Source: Paenibacillus agricola
Lineage (GTDB): Bacteria; Bacillota; Bacilli; Paenibacillales; NBRC-103111
Length of the DNA: 59,714 nucleotides
NCBI RefSeq assembly: GCF_011440305.1
Contig: NZ_JAAOIW010000027.1
Span: forward strand, 1-59,714
Reading direction: 5' to 3'
The translations under genes were made by a program, and so were the position numbers. The notes beneath the pieces are model-generated. The model was not told the origin of the DNA. It did not search any database and saw only the letters and a program-made list of their open reading frames with translations. Positions 42,768 through 51,955 of this stretch are shown here, in pieces. Each line of letters opens with the position of its first letter. Within the stretch, counting starts at the first letter, position 1.

Positions 42768-43265
42768 TTGCGTATTGATCCCAATACTTTAGAGTTAACA
42801 GAAAAAGTTGTTAACATTAACCGTGTATCTAAGGTAGTTAAAGGCGGACGTCGCTTCAGCTTCAGCGCTCTAGTTGTTGTTGGCGATGGTAATGGCTATG
42901 TAGGCGCAGGAATCGGTAAGGCTGGCGAAGTACCTGATGCGATTCGTAAAGGTATTGAAGATGCTAAGAAAAACCTGATTCATGTACCTATTGTTGGCAC
43001 TACAATCCCTCACTTGGTTATCGGTAAATTTGGAGCAGGAAACGTACTATTGAAGCCTGCATCCAAGGGTACCGGAGTTATCGCCGGTGGACCAGTTCGT
43101 GCGGTTTTAGAACTTGCAGGTGTTGGCGATATCTTGACAAAATCACTTGGTTCTTCCAACTCCATTAACATGGTAAATGCTACTCTTGAAGGTTTGCAAC
43201 GTCTAAAGCGTGCTGAAGAAGTTGCAAAGTTGCGTGGCAAAACTGTTGAAGAATTATTAGGTTAG
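42768..43265 (+). CDS. rpsE: 30S ribosomal protein S5
   Basis: 165 aa. TTG start at 42768, 8 bases after [26 protein letters not shown] holds the loop where spectinomycin-resistance changes occur; it reads as wild type. S5 works with S4 in decoding accuracy and at the mRNA entry. Confidence 0.97.
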   Translation: MRIDPNTLELTEKVVNINRVSKVVKGGRRFSFSALVVVGDGNGYVGAGIGKAGEVPDAIRKGIEDAKKNLIHVPIVGTTIPHLVIGKFGAGNVLLKPASKGTGVIAGGPVRAVLELAGVGDILTKSLGSSNSINMVNATLEGLQRLKRAEEVAKLRGKTVEELLG

Positions 43266-43275
43266 GAGGGATATC

Positions 43276-43464
43276 ATGGCTAAACAATTGCAAATTACCC
43301 TCAAACGCAGCCTGATCGGCCGCCCAGAAACACAACGCCGTACTGTAGTATCACTTGGATTGCGCAAGTTGAACTCTACGGTTACACAAAATGATAATGC
43401 AGCGATTCGCGGCATGGTCAACCAAGTAAGCCATTTAGTTGAAGTTAAAGAACTGGAAGCATAA
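43276..43464 (+). CDS. rpmD: 50S ribosomal protein L30
   Basis: 62 aa. [20 protein letters not shown] and [11 protein letters not shown] identify the family. SD TAGGAGGG overlaps the end of rpsE; the gap is 10 bases. Confidence 0.96.
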   Translation: MAKQLQITLKRSLIGRPETQRRTVVSLGLRKLNSTVTQNDNAAIRGMVNQVSHLVEVKELEA

Positions 43465-43501
43465 ATTGCTTTACAAAACGTAATAAGAGGAGGTGCAAAC
43501 G

Positions 43502-43942
43502 ATGAAATTGCATGAGCTTACTCCGGCTATTGGGTCCCGTAAGGCCCGCAAGCGTGTGGGTCGCGGTATTGGTAGCGGTATGGGAAAAACTTCAACTCGT
43601 GGACATAAAGGACAAAACTCTCGCTCCGGCGGTGGTGTTCGTCCAGGCTTTGAGGGGGGACAAAATCCTCTTTATCGTCGCTTGCCTAAACGTGGATTTA
43701 CAAACAAATGGCGCAAAGAATTTGCTATTGTAAATCTTACTGAGCTTAACAAATTTGCTGCGGGAACTGAAGTAACTCCAGAAGTTCTTCAAGAGTCCGG
43801 TATTGTCAAAAATGCTAGAGATGGAATCAAAATCTTGGGCAATGGCGATATTACAGTTCAGTTGAACGTAAAGGCTAACAAGTTCTCTCAATCTGCGGTA
43901 GAGAAAATTCAGGCTGCCGGCGGTAAAACCGAGGTGATTTAA
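43502..43942 (+). CDS. rplO: 50S ribosomal protein L15
   Basis: 146 aa. [20 protein letters not shown], then a Gly-rich arm ([18 protein letters not shown]) that reaches deep into the 50S core. ATG 43502 follows GAGGAGGTG. The stop shares one base with the secY start (TAATG). Confidence 0.97.
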   Translation: MKLHELTPAIGSRKARKRVGRGIGSGMGKTSTRGHKGQNSRSGGGVRPGFEGGQNPLYRRLPKRGFTNKWRKEFAIVNLTELNKFAAGTEVTPEVLQESGIVKNARDGIKILGNGDITVQLNVKANKFSQSAVEKIQAAGGKTEVI

Positions 43943-45243
43943 TGTTACGTACCATATCCAATATTATGAAAGTGGACGATCTGAGAAGAAGAATTTTCTT
44001 TACCTTATTGGTATTGATCGTCTACAGAATTGGTGCTTTCATTCCGGTGCCTAACATAAACACAGATATGCTAAAGCTTCAGGACCAAGCCAATACAAGT
44101 GATGTTTTTGGTTTGATGAATACTTTCTCCGGTGGTGCCTTGTTCCAATTCTCCATCTTCGCGATGGGAATTATGCCTTATATTACAGCCTCGATTATAG
44201 TCCAACTATTATCGATGGATGTAATTCCTAGGTTTGCGCAATGGGCCAAAGAAGGCGAAGTAGGCAGAAAGAAGCTAGCACAGATTACCCGTTACGGTAC
44301 AATAGGATTAGGGATTATCCAGGCATTTGGTTTGGCTATCGGATTTAACCGAATCTACACAGGATTAGTTGTGGATCCAACATTCGCAACCTATGCTTTG
44401 ATCGCAATCGTTCTGACAGCGGGAACTGCTTTTCTGATGTGGTTAGGGGAACAAATCACCGAGAATGGGATTGGAAATGGTATTTCCATTATCATCTTCG
44501 CGGGAATTGTAGCTGCAATTCCAACAGGGATATCGCAGATTTACAAAACCCAGTTAGCCGATGCTGGAGATGCACTGTTCTTGAATATTATCAAAGTAGT
44601 GCTCATCGTGATTGTAATTATCGCTTTGATCGCTGGGGTTATCTTCATTCAACAAGGCATTCGCAAAATTCCGGTGCAATATGCTAAACGGGTAGTTGGT
44701 CGTAAAACGTACGGTGGTCAATCTACGCATATTCCGTTAAAAGTAAATGCGGCGGGTGTAATACCAGTTATTTTTGCTTTATCGTTGCTAGTCTTTCCTC
44801 CTACGCTTGCGAGCTTCTGGAGAGGCAATCCGGTAGCAGACTGGATCATTACGAACTTAAGTTATACACAACCGTTAGGTATGGTTTTGTATGTTCTGTT
44901 AATCATTGGGTTCACCTTTTTCTACACGTTTGTCCAGATCAATCCTGAACAAATGGCAGACCAAATGAAAAAGAACGGTGGTTACATACCGGGAATTCGT
45001 CCTGGGAAAACAACTTCCGTATATCTAACAAGAGTAATGACACGCATTACCTTGTCGGGCGCTTTATTCTTGGCTGCTATATCCATAGTCCCTATGGCGC
45101 TTGGGAATTTAGCTGGCTTGCCAGCTTCCGTACAAATCGGCGGTACTTCCTTACTAATCGTCATTGGTGTGGGACTGGAAACGATGAAACAGGTTGAAAG
45201 CCAATTGATCAAACGCCACTACAAAGGGTTCATTAATAAATAG
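43942..45243 (+). CDS. secY: SecY, preprotein translocase channel subunit
   Basis: 433 aa with ten predicted transmembrane segments. GALFQFSIFAMGIMPYITAS and GENGIG-type loop (GEQITENGIGNGISI) are family signatures; the cytosolic loop KKNGGYIPGIRPG contacts the ribosome. It overlaps rplO by one base. With secE (17958) it forms the core of the export channel; secG is not here. Confidence 0.98.
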   Translation: MLRTISNIMKVDDLRRRIFFTLLVLIVYRIGAFIPVPNINTDMLKLQDQANTSDVFGLMNTFSGGALFQFSIFAMGIMPYITASIIVQLLSMDVIPRFAQWAKEGEVGRKKLAQITRYGTIGLGIIQAFGLAIGFNRIYTGLVVDPTFATYALIAIVLTAGTAFLMWLGEQITENGIGNGISIIIFAGIVAAIPTGISQIYKTQLADAGDALFLNIIKVVLIVIVIIALIAGVIFIQQGIRKIPVQYAKRVVGRKTYGGQSTHIPLKVNAAGVIPVIFALSLLVFPPTLASFWRGNPVADWIITNLSYTQPLGMVLYVLLIIGFTFFYTFVQINPEQMADQMKKNGGYIPGIRPGKTTSVYLTRVMTRITLSGALFLAAISIVPMALGNLAGLPASVQIGGTSLLIVIGVGLETMKQVESQLIKRHYKGFINK

Positions 45244-45245
45244 TG

Positions 45246-45285
45246 AATAGGTTCTGATAGTGAATATTCACTATCGGCACCTATT
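45246..45285 (+). promoter_or_regulatory. Perfect palindrome and extended hairpin between secY and adk
   Basis: GATAGTGAATATTCACTATC (45256-45275) is a perfect 20-base palindrome. It is flanked by AATAGGT (45246-45252) and ACCTATT (45279-45285), which also pair. There is no T run, so it does not look like a normal terminator. Confidence 0.75.
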
Positions 45286-45326
45286 ATTCTGTTAGCATCA
45301 TTTGCTGTAAGTAGGGAGGCATCATT

Positions 45327-45980
45327 ATGAATGTCATTTTTATGGGACCTCCTGGTGCAGGAAAAGGTACACAGGCGGAAGCAATCGTCAATGAGTTTCA
45401 AATCCCGCATATTTCTACCGGTGATGCGTTTCGCTTAGCAATGAAGCAAGAAACGGTTCTAGGATTAGAAGCCAAGAAATATGTGGATCAAGGGTTGCTA
45501 GTATCTGATGAAATTACGATAGGTATCGTGAAGGAACGGCTGCAACTACCTGATTGCAAGAATGGTTTCTTGTTGGATGGTTTTCCAAGAACAATTTCTC
45601 AGGCAGAAGCGCTTGATGAAATTATGGTTTCACTCGGAACTAGTATAGACCATGTCATTAACTTACATGTGGACCGCAGCCTGCTTTTAGCGCGGCTAAC
45701 AGGTCGAAGGATTTGCAAATCTTGTGGTGCTACGTATCATATCTTGTTTAACCCTCCTCAAACTGAACAGGTTTGTGATAAATGTTCAGGCGAACTGTAC
45801 CAAAGATCAGATGATACCGAAGAAAAAGTAGGGACTCGTCTTGACGAGTATTTGAATAAAACAGCACCGCTTTTGTCGTATTATCGTAACAAAGGAAATT
45901 TGCGTGAGGTTAACGGTGAGCAAGAAATAAATACAGTTGCTGCACAAATCAGCTTACTATTGCGGGGTCAAGCAGAATGA
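45327..45980 (+). CDS. adk: Adenylate kinase, zinc-binding lid form
   Basis: 217 aa. P loop [10 protein letters not shown] (7-16), DGFPRT near 84-89 and a LID domain with four cysteines in CKSCG and CDKCSG, the zinc form common in Gram-positive bacteria. Converts ATP and AMP to two ADP. SD AGGGAGG is at 45313-45319. It overlaps map by 4 bases (ATGA). Confidence 0.97.
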   Translation: MNVIFMGPPGAGKGTQAEAIVNEFQIPHISTGDAFRLAMKQETVLGLEAKKYVDQGLLVSDEITIGIVKERLQLPDCKNGFLLDGFPRTISQAEALDEIMVSLGTSIDHVINLHVDRSLLLARLTGRRICKSCGATYHILFNPPQTEQVCDKCSGELYQRSDDTEEKVGTRLDEYLNKTAPLLSYYRNKGNLREVNGEQEINTVAAQISLLLRGQAE

Positions 45981-46723
45981 TCATTTGTAAATCTACAGCT
46001 GAATTGGATTTAATGAGAGAAGCTGGGCGGATCGTTGCCGAAACGCATCGCTTGTTGGAAAAAGCCATTCAGCCTGATATTACAACCAAAGAGCTTGATC
46101 AAATCGCAGAAGGTTATATACGCAGTCAGGGAGCAATCCCATCTTTTAAAGGCTACAATGGTTTTCCTGGCAGTATCTGTGCTTCAGTCAATGATGAGTT
46201 GGTACATGGTATTCCGAGCTCGCGAAAGCTGCTGAATGGCGACATTATCAGTATTGATATTGGAGCCCAGTACAAAGGATATCATGGAGACTCAGCTTGG
46301 ACTTATGGCGTTGGGACCATATCGGATACAGCCAAGAAACTTTTGGAGGTAACTGAGCAATGCTTATACAAAGGACTTGCGGAAGCTAAACCGGATGCTC
46401 GATTGTTCACTATTTCTTATGCGATTCAACAATGCGTTGAGAGTGAAGGTTTTTCAATTGTTCGAGAATATGTTGGGCATGGAATAGGCTCACAGTTGCA
46501 TGAGGCGCCCCAAATCCCGAATTATGGGATACCAGGACGAGGACCGCGATTGAAGCCAGGAATGGTATTAGCAATCGAACCTATGGTCAATGTCGGTGGA
46601 CGGCACGTTAAGACACTGCAGGACAATTGGACGGTTGTTACAGTGGATGGCACACTGTGCGCGCATTTTGAGCATACCATCGCGATCACAGAGGATGGAT
46701 ACGAAATTTTTACAAAAGTGTGA
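45977..46723 (+). CDS. map: Methionine aminopeptidase, type I
   Basis: 248 aa. Metal ligands: Asp in [18 protein letters not shown] (two Asp), His in EYVGHGIG, Glu in LAIEPMV and Glu in FEHTI. Removes N-terminal methionine from new proteins at the tunnel exit. Coupled to adk by ATGA overlap, the standard secY-adk-map order. Confidence 0.97.
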   Translation: MIICKSTAELDLMREAGRIVAETHRLLEKAIQPDITTKELDQIAEGYIRSQGAIPSFKGYNGFPGSICASVNDELVHGIPSSRKLLNGDIISIDIGAQYKGYHGDSAWTYGVGTISDTAKKLLEVTEQCLYKGLAEAKPDARLFTISYAIQQCVESEGFSIVREYVGHGIGSQLHEAPQIPNYGIPGRGPRLKPGMVLAIEPMVNVGGRHVKTLQDNWTVVTVDGTLCAHFEHTIAITEDGYEIFTKV

Positions 46724-46730
46724 GGCGTAG

Positions 46731-47048
46731 GTGACTCTTGTGAATTCGGTAAACATCCCGCAGCTTGGACATATAGTTAGGATTGTTCGTGGCAAAGATT
46801 CTGGTAAATACGCTGTCATCATTAAAGTCGAAGACCAACGATTCGTATGGATTGTAGACGGCGATAAACGGAGATTCGATCAACCTAAGAAGAAAAATAT
46901 CCTTCATCTCGAATTGTTGCCCTACATCAGTAGTGAAGTCGTGCAAAGTTTGAGTGAAAGCAGTCGTGTAACCAATAGTAAACTGCGCTTTGTAATCAAT
47001 AAGGTTGTGGACCAAATCCAATCAGAAGCACAAAAGAAAGGAGAATGA
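46731..47048 (+). CDS. KOW-domain RNA-binding protein (L14e-like)
   Basis: 105 aa from GTG 46731; GTG 46740 is an alternative with AGGTGA upstream. An N-terminal KOW segment ([20 protein letters not shown]) and [17 protein letters not shown] resemble archaeal and eukaryotic L14e/L6e-type proteins. A small homologue (ybzG) lies at the same place in Bacillus. It probably binds rRNA or mRNA; no defined function is known to me. It sits 7 bases after map and 2 bases before infA. Confidence 0.85.
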   Translation: MTLVNSVNIPQLGHIVRIVRGKDSGKYAVIIKVEDQRFVWIVDGDKRRFDQPKKKNILHLELLPYISSEVVQSLSESSRVTNSKLRFVINKVVDQIQSEAQKKGE

Positions 47049-47050
47049 CT

Positions 47051-47269
47051 GTGGCCAAAGAAGATGTAATTGAAGTTGAAGGTACAGTGATTGAACCTCT
47101 TCCTAATGCAATGTTTAAAGTGGAACTGGAAAACGGTCATAAAATACTTGCTCACGTGTCCGGTAAAATTAGAATGCACTTTATCCGGATCCTGCCTGGA
47201 GACAAAGTAACGGTGGAGCTTTCCCCTTATGATTTGACCAGAGGCCGTATAACCTATCGTTTTAAATAA
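47051..47269 (+). CDS. infA: Translation initiation factor IF-1
   Basis: 72 aa OB-fold. GTG 47051 gives the universal [13 protein letters not shown] start and lies 7 bases after AAAGGAG; ATG 47045 overlaps the previous stop and is too close to that SD. IF-1 blocks the A site during initiation. [20 protein letters not shown] is conserved. Confidence 0.97.
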   Translation: MAKEDVIEVEGTVIEPLPNAMFKVELENGHKILAHVSGKIRMHFIRILPGDKVTVELSPYDLTRGRITYRFK

Positions 47270-47307
47270 ATGTACAAAACCTAGCTTTTTATCTATAAAG
47301 CCAGAAC

Positions 47308-47344
47308 ATGCATACGATGACAGCATGCTAAAGCAAGCTTAGTA
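47308..47344 (+). repeat. Hairpin-motif unit D1, upstream of rpmJ
   Basis: ATGCATACGATG (47308-47319), two bases AC, AGCATGC (47322-47328), loop TAAA, GCAAGCT (47333-47339). Six of seven pairs form (one A-A mismatch). It is the most diverged of the three tandem units. Confidence 0.65.
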
Positions 47345-47381
47345 TCGCACACGAAGATAGTTTTCTCCGAAAACTCAGCCT
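47345..47381 (+). repeat. Hairpin-motif unit D2, upstream of rpmJ
   Basis: TCGCACACGAAG (47345-47356, 8 of 12 matches to the box), two bases AT, stem AGTTTTC (47359-47365), loop TCC, GAAAACT (47369-47375), then CAGCCT. Confidence 0.75.
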
Positions 47382-47543
<162 letters not shown>

Positions 47544-47559
47544 GGAGGTGCTTGTATAA

Positions 47560-47928
47560 ATGGCACGTATTGCTGGTGTAGATTTACCTCGTGAAAAGCG
47601 CGTGGAGATTGCTTTAACATACATTTTTGGTATTGGCAAAACAACTTCCCAGAAGATTTTGGCCGAAACAGGTGTCAGCGCGGTAACACGCGTTCGTGAC
47701 TTGACTGAAGATGAAGTTAGCAAGCTTCGTGATGCTATTGACAAAACCGTTAAAGTAGAAGGCGATCTTCGTCGTGAAATCGCTATGAACATTAAACGTT
47801 TGATCGATATTGGATGTTATCGTGGTGTTCGTCATCGCCGTGGATTACCTGTTCGGGGTCAACGTACGAAAACGAATGCACGTACTCGTAAAGGTCCTCG
47901 TCGTACTGTAGCTAACAAGAAAAAATAG
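47560..47928 (+). CDS. rpsM: 30S ribosomal protein S13
   Basis: 122 aa. [20 protein letters not shown] and the C-terminal [18 protein letters not shown] are family signatures. It forms bridges between subunits at the head. SD TAAGGAGGTG overlaps the rpmJ stop. Confidence 0.97.
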   Translation: MARIAGVDLPREKRVEIALTYIFGIGKTTSQKILAETGVSAVTRVRDLTEDEVSKLRDAIDKTVKVEGDLRREIAMNIKRLIDIGCYRGVRHRRGLPVRGQRTKTNARTRKGPRRTVANKKK

Positions 47929-47949
47929 TAAAGGGGGTTAACACTGAAA

Positions 47950-48345
47950 ATGGCTAAACCTAAAAAAGTTGTTCGTACGAAACGTCGCGATCGGAAAAAT
48001 ATAGATACCGGAGTAGCACATATCCGTTCTACATTTAACAATACCATTGTAACAATTACTGATCCTCACGGTAATGCTATCTCGTGGGCTAGTGCTGGTA
48101 ACATGGGCTTTAAGGGCTCACGTAAAAGCACTCCGTTCGCTGCACAAATGGCTGCTGAAACTGCGGCTAAAGCAGCAATGGAGCATGGGATGAAAGTCGT
48201 TGAAGTTATGGTTAAAGGTCCTGGAGCTGGTCGTGAAGCAGCTATTCGTTCGCTTCAAGCAGCAGGCTTGGAAGTCAACCTAATTAAAGACGTAACTCCT
48301 GTACCACATAACGGTTGCCGTCCTCCAAAACGTCGTCGTGTCTAA
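47950..48345 (+). CDS. rpsK: 30S ribosomal protein S11
   Basis: 131 aa. [20 protein letters not shown] and the C terminus [17 protein letters not shown] are conserved. It lines the mRNA exit path (platform). SD AAAGGGGG is at 47930-47937. Confidence 0.97.
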   Translation: MAKPKKVVRTKRRDRKNIDTGVAHIRSTFNNTIVTITDPHGNAISWASAGNMGFKGSRKSTPFAAQMAAETAAKAAMEHGMKVVEVMVKGPGAGREAAIRSLQAAGLEVNLIKDVTPVPHNGCRPPKRRRV

Positions 48346-48381
48346 TTCAAGATTACGAAGAGTAGTATAATTATCCAAAAG

Positions 48382-48409
48382 TTGACAATACTGTGTGGAT
48401 AAGAATACT
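48382..48409 (+). promoter_or_regulatory. Possible internal promoter of rpoA-rplQ
   Basis: Perfect TTGACA (48382-48387), 16-base spacer, AATACT (48404-48409), between rpsK and rpoA. It may add transcription of alpha subunit and L17. Confidence 0.45.
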
Positions 48410-48469
48410 GCACGTTTTACGCGTCTTAAGTTATCCAGAGGGAAACGACGTTTTGAAGGAGGGTTATCA

Positions 48470-49414
48470 TTGATCGAAATCGAAAAGCCGAAAATAGAAA
48501 CCGTAGCTTTAAGCGAAGAGGGCACATACGGTAAATTTGTTGTAGAGCCTTTGGAAAGAGGCTATGGAACAACTTTAGGGAACTCGCTGCGCAGAATCTT
48601 GCTGTCCTCCTTACCGGGGGCGGCGGTTACCTCGGTTCAAATCGATGGTGTTCTGCATGAGTTTTCGACCGTTCCTGGTGTCAAGGAAGATGTTACGGAG
48701 ATTATCCTGAACCTAAAAGGGTTATCACTTAAGATCCATTCCGACGAGGACAAAGTGTTGGAAATTGATGCTGAAGGTGAAGGAGCCGTTTTAGCGGGCG
48801 ATATTCGTGGCGATAGTGATGTGGAAATTCTTAATCCGGATCTCCATATTGCTACATTGTCCTCTGATTCCCGTCTTCATATGCGAATTCATGCTAATCG
48901 TGGACGCGGATATGTACAAGCGGATAAGAATAAGAAAGAAGAGCAGCTAATCGGATTAGTGCCGATTGATTCGATCTACACCCCGATTACTCGTGTCAAT
49001 TACAGTATCGAGAATACACGCGTAGGTCAAGTTACCAATTATGATAAATTGACTCTTGAAGTATGGACCGATGGAAGTATTCGACCTGAGGAAGCTGTAA
49101 GCTTGGGCGCCAAAATCTTGACGGAGCATTTGCTGTTATTCGTTGGTTTGACTGACGAAGCTAAGGATGCTGAAATCATGGTTGAAAAAGAAGAAGACAA
49201 AAAAGAAAAAGTGTTGGAGATGACCATCGAAGAGCTTGATCTTTCTGTCCGTTCTTACAACTGTTTGAAGCGCGCTGGCATTAATACCGTACAAGAGCTG
49301 ATTACGAAAACCGAGGAAGATATGATGAAGGTTCGTAATCTTGGACGTAAGTCACTTGAAGAAGTTCAAGAAAAGCTCGAAGAGCTGGGTCTTGGACTTA
49401 GAATGGAAGACTAG
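48470..49414 (+). CDS. rpoA: RNA polymerase alpha subunit
   Basis: 314 aa from TTG 48470, which gives the family start [10 protein letters not shown] and lies 8 bases after GAAGGAGGG. The N-terminal domain has [20 protein letters not shown] (assembly of the core enzyme); the C-terminal domain, near 245-314, has [20 protein letters not shown] and binds UP elements and activators. An upstream in-frame GTG (48395) would add 25 residues and is unlikely. Confidence 0.97.
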   Translation: MIEIEKPKIETVALSEEGTYGKFVVEPLERGYGTTLGNSLRRILLSSLPGAAVTSVQIDGVLHEFSTVPGVKEDVTEIILNLKGLSLKIHSDEDKVLEIDAEGEGAVLAGDIRGDSDVEILNPDLHIATLSSDSRLHMRIHANRGRGYVQADKNKKEEQLIGLVPIDSIYTPITRVNYSIENTRVGQVTNYDKLTLEVWTDGSIRPEEAVSLGAKILTEHLLLFVGLTDEAKDAEIMVEKEEDKKEKVLEMTIEELDLSVRSYNCLKRAGINTVQELITKTEEDMMKVRNLGRKSLEEVQEKLEELGLGLRMED

Positions 49415-49453
49415 TCGTCACCGATTATCAAGTATAAGGAGGTTACACATACA

Positions 49454-49822
49454 ATGGCACAACATCAAAAGTTAAGTCGTGATTCAAGCTCACGTAAAGC
49501 ATTATTCCGTGACCTAGTAACGGATTTGTTCATACACGAGCGTATTCAAACGACAGAAGCTAAAGCAAAAGAATTGCGTTCAATTGCAGAAAAATTAATC
49601 ACTTTGGCTAAACGCGGTGATCTTCATGCCCGTCGTCAGGTGGCTTCCTTTGTTCGTCGCGAAGCAGCGGACGAAAACCAAGATGCTATTCAAAAATTAT
49701 TTGCTGATCTGGCTCCTCGTTACGCGGAACGTCCAGGCGGTTATACACGTATCTTAAAGCTTGGACCACGCCGCGGAGACGCTGCACCTATGGTATATAT
49801 TGAGCTTGTAGATCGTGCATAA
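49454..49822 (+). CDS. rplQ: 50S ribosomal protein L17
   Basis: 122 aa. [20 protein letters not shown] at the start and [19 protein letters not shown] near the end. It sits at the tunnel exit rim. SD AAGGAGG is at 49437-49443. Last gene of the long ribosomal cluster, followed by a terminator. Confidence 0.97.
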   Translation: MAQHQKLSRDSSSRKALFRDLVTDLFIHERIQTTEAKAKELRSIAEKLITLAKRGDLHARRQVASFVRREAADENQDAIQKLFADLAPRYAERPGGYTRILKLGPRRGDAAPMVYIELVDRA

Positions 49823-49832
49823 TAAGGTTTGG

Positions 49833-49879
49833 AAAGGGTGGACAGGATCTTAGGATTCTGCTGAAGCCCTTTTTTTGTA
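49833..49879 (+). terminator. Terminator of the S10-spc-alpha cluster
   Basis: Outer AAAGGG (49833-49838) with CCCTTT (49867-49872), inner CAGGATC (49843-49849) with GATTCTG (49854-49860) around loop TTAG, then seven T. Confidence 0.85.
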
Positions 49880-49916
49880 GCCTCGACTTGGGTTGAAAGT
49901 GTGACGGAGGTTAGCC

Positions 49917-50693
49917 TTGAGAAATATTTGCATGAACGTAAGCTACGATGGAACGGCTTACCATGGCTTTCAAACGCAACCTAGCAACAATACGATTCAG
50001 GACATCCTAGAGCGTGCTGTACGTTCTTTGACAGGTGAAACGATTAAAATCACCTCTTCAGGACGAACGGATGCCGGAGTGCATGCGAGATGCCAGGTTA
50101 TTAATTTCTTGACTTCATCCCCCATTCCTTTGGTTCGTTGGTGCCTGGCTTTGAATACGTTACTGCCGGCTGATATTGTTGTAAGTGGCGCTAGGCAAGT
50201 TGACGAGGGTTTTCATTCGAGACGGCACGCACTCCGCAAAACTTACCGGTACACGATAAGATGTGGCAAGCATCCGGATTTATTCCGGCGCCGACAAGAG
50301 TTTTACCACCCAACACCCTTAGATACGGAAGCAATGAAATCTAGCCTTTTATGCTTAATAGGCGAGCATGACTTTACATCCTTCTGCTCGCTTCGATCTA
50401 CCAAGATATCCAATGTAAGAACGATCTATACAGCTTCATTGGCCTGCGAGCCAATGGATCCTGTATTACACTCCTACGCTATTCATATCTGTGTGACCGG
50501 CAACGGATTCTTGTACAATATGGTAAGGATTATTGTAGGTACGCTGATTCAAATAGGGGAAGGCAAACGACCAAGTACAAGCATGCTGGACATTCTAGAT
50601 GCGCGAGAGCGCGCTAAGGCTGGACCAACTGCTATGCCCCAGGGCCTTACGCTTTGGGAAGTTTTATACAATAATGATCAATTTACTTCTTGA
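49917..50693 (+). CDS. truA: TruA, tRNA pseudouridine(38-40) synthase
   Basis: 258 aa. The catalytic Asp lies in SSGRTDAGVHARCQVINF; GNGFLYNMVRIIVGTLIQIG is the C-terminal signature. It makes pseudouridine at positions 38-40 of many tRNAs. TTG start at 49917 after CGGAGG, giving MRNICMNVSYDGTAYHGFQ. In Bacillus, the ECF transporter genes ecfA1-ecfA2-ecfT lie between rplQ and truA; here they are absent. Confidence 0.95.
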   Translation: MRNICMNVSYDGTAYHGFQTQPSNNTIQDILERAVRSLTGETIKITSSGRTDAGVHARCQVINFLTSSPIPLVRWCLALNTLLPADIVVSGARQVDEGFHSRRHALRKTYRYTIRCGKHPDLFRRRQEFYHPTPLDTEAMKSSLLCLIGEHDFTSFCSLRSTKISNVRTIYTASLACEPMDPVLHSYAIHICVTGNGFLYNMVRIIVGTLIQIGEGKRPSTSMLDILDARERAKAGPTAMPQGLTLWEVLYNNDQFTS

Positions 50694-50718
50694 TATTGTT
50701 CACTATTCATAGTATAAT
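50690..50718 (+). promoter_or_regulatory. Promoter of rplM-rpsI
   Basis: TTGATA (50690-50695), 17-base spacer, perfect TATAAT (50713-50718). It overlaps the truA stop codon at 50691-50693 and gives a leader of about 175 bases. Confidence 0.78.
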
Positions 50719-50807
50719 ATAACTTGGCGTCTTGATAGGCTACCCCACAGCCCCGGATCAAGCAATAGCCACCTTACTTTATAAATAATGTGATACAGAT
50801 AAATTAG

Positions 50808-50838
50808 ATGATGAGATGACATGTTGTCTCGGTATCAT
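50808..50838 (+). promoter_or_regulatory. Leader hairpin before rplM, possible L13 leader
   Basis: ATGAT (50808-50812) pairs with ATCAT (50834-50838); inside, GAGATGA pairs with TTGTCTC (50813-50830, two G-U). A GGT bulge separates the arms. L13 leaders are known before rplM in Bacillales; agreement with that family is inferred from position and size. Confidence 0.5.
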
Positions 50839-50896
50839 GAGGAAACTGTGTCATCAATCAAGCATGATATGCAAAATGTTTAGGAGGAACACACGA

Positions 50897-51334
50897 ATGC
50901 GCACGACATATATGGCTAAGCCTAATGAAATTGAACGCAAATGGTACATTGTTGACGCAACAGGTAAAACTCTGGGCCGTCTTTCAAGCGAAGTAGCAGC
51001 AATCATTCGCGGAAAGCACAAACCACAGTTCACACCACATGTGGACACAGGAGATTTCGTTGTGATCATCAATGCTGAAAAAATCCATTTAACTGGTAAG
51101 AAACTGCAAAACAAAATGTACTACCGTCACTCCATGTACACAGGCGGTTTGAAAGTAACTTCTGCCAATGACATGATCAATAACAAACCAGAACGTGTTC
51201 TTGAATTAGCTATTTTCGGAATGCTTCCGAAAAATCGTTTAGGCGATGCTATGAAAACAAAACTTAAAGTTTATGCAGGATCCGAACACCCGCACCAAGC
51301 ACAACAACCAGAAGTCTGGGAACTTCGCGGTTAG
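50897..51334 (+). CDS. rplM: 50S ribosomal protein L13
   Basis: 145 aa from ATG 50897, 8 bases after TAGGAGG. Family signatures: [38 protein letters not shown] and [15 protein letters not shown]. It is an early 50S assembly protein. An ATG at 50912 is a less likely start. Confidence 0.97.
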   Translation: MRTTYMAKPNEIERKWYIVDATGKTLGRLSSEVAAIIRGKHKPQFTPHVDTGDFVVIINAEKIHLTGKKLQNKMYYRHSMYTGGLKVTSANDMINNKPERVLELAIFGMLPKNRLGDAMKTKLKVYAGSEHPHQAQQPEVWELRG

Positions 51335-51352
51335 TTAAAAGGAGGCTATCTT

Positions 51353-51745
51353 GTGGCACAGGTTCAATATTATGGAACAGGTCGTAGGAAGCATTCGGTA
51401 GCTCGCGTACGTTTAGTACCAGGCGAAGGCCGAATTGTGATCAACAAACGTGAATTGGATGAATATTTTGGTTTGGAAACTTTGAAGCTTATCGTGAAGC
51501 AACCACTGAACTTGACTGAAACTTTGGGTCAATATGATGTACTGGTTATTGCTAACGGTGGTGGTATTTCCGGACAAGCAGGAGCTATTCGCCACGGAAT
51601 TTCCCGTGCGTTGCTTAAGGTAGATCCTGAATTGCGCGGATCATTGAAAAAAGCGGGTTTTCTAACTCGTGATCCACGTATGAAAGAACGTAAAAAATAC
51701 GGATTGAAAGCAGCACGTCGTGCTCCTCAGTTCTCCAAGCGTTAA
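51353..51745 (+). CDS. rpsI: 30S ribosomal protein S9
   Basis: 130 aa. [19 protein letters not shown] at the start; the C terminus ends RRAPQFSKR, whose last arginine contacts P-site tRNA. GTG start at 51353 after AAAGGAGG. Follows rplM by 18 bases. Confidence 0.97.
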   Translation: MAQVQYYGTGRRKHSVARVRLVPGEGRIVINKRELDEYFGLETLKLIVKQPLNLTETLGQYDVLVIANGGGISGQAGAIRHGISRALLKVDPELRGSLKKAGFLTRDPRMKERKKYGLKAARRAPQFSKR

Positions 51746-51772
51746 TCCAAAGCTCAATAAGCATAACACAGG

Positions 51773-51806
51773 CCTTTCCACTATTTTGGTGGAAAGGTTT
51801 TTTTCT
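51773..51806 (+). terminator. Terminator of rplM-rpsI
   Basis: Perfect 9-bp stem CCTTTCCAC (51773-51781) with GTGGAAAGG (51789-51797), loop TATTTTG, followed by seven T. Confidence 0.9.
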
Positions 51807-51869
51807 TTTCTGCTAACTAACTATTAAGAATGTGCATATAGTAATGAAAAGGCATTAGAAAAATTTAAT

Positions 51870-51897
51870 TTGACAAAAAGTTTCTAGTAGCTATAAT
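51870..51897 (+). promoter_or_regulatory. Promoter of cysH-sat
   Basis: Perfect TTGACA (51870-51875), 16-base spacer, perfect TATAAT (51892-51897). The start site region is AT rich, with an imperfect inverted repeat around 51897-51922 that could bind a sulfur regulator such as CymR; this is speculative. No S-box riboswitch is seen. Confidence 0.75.
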
Positions 51898-51955
51898 AAA
51901 TTTATACTAATAAAACTTATTAACATACTCGGATTTAAATTTTAGGAGGTGTACT

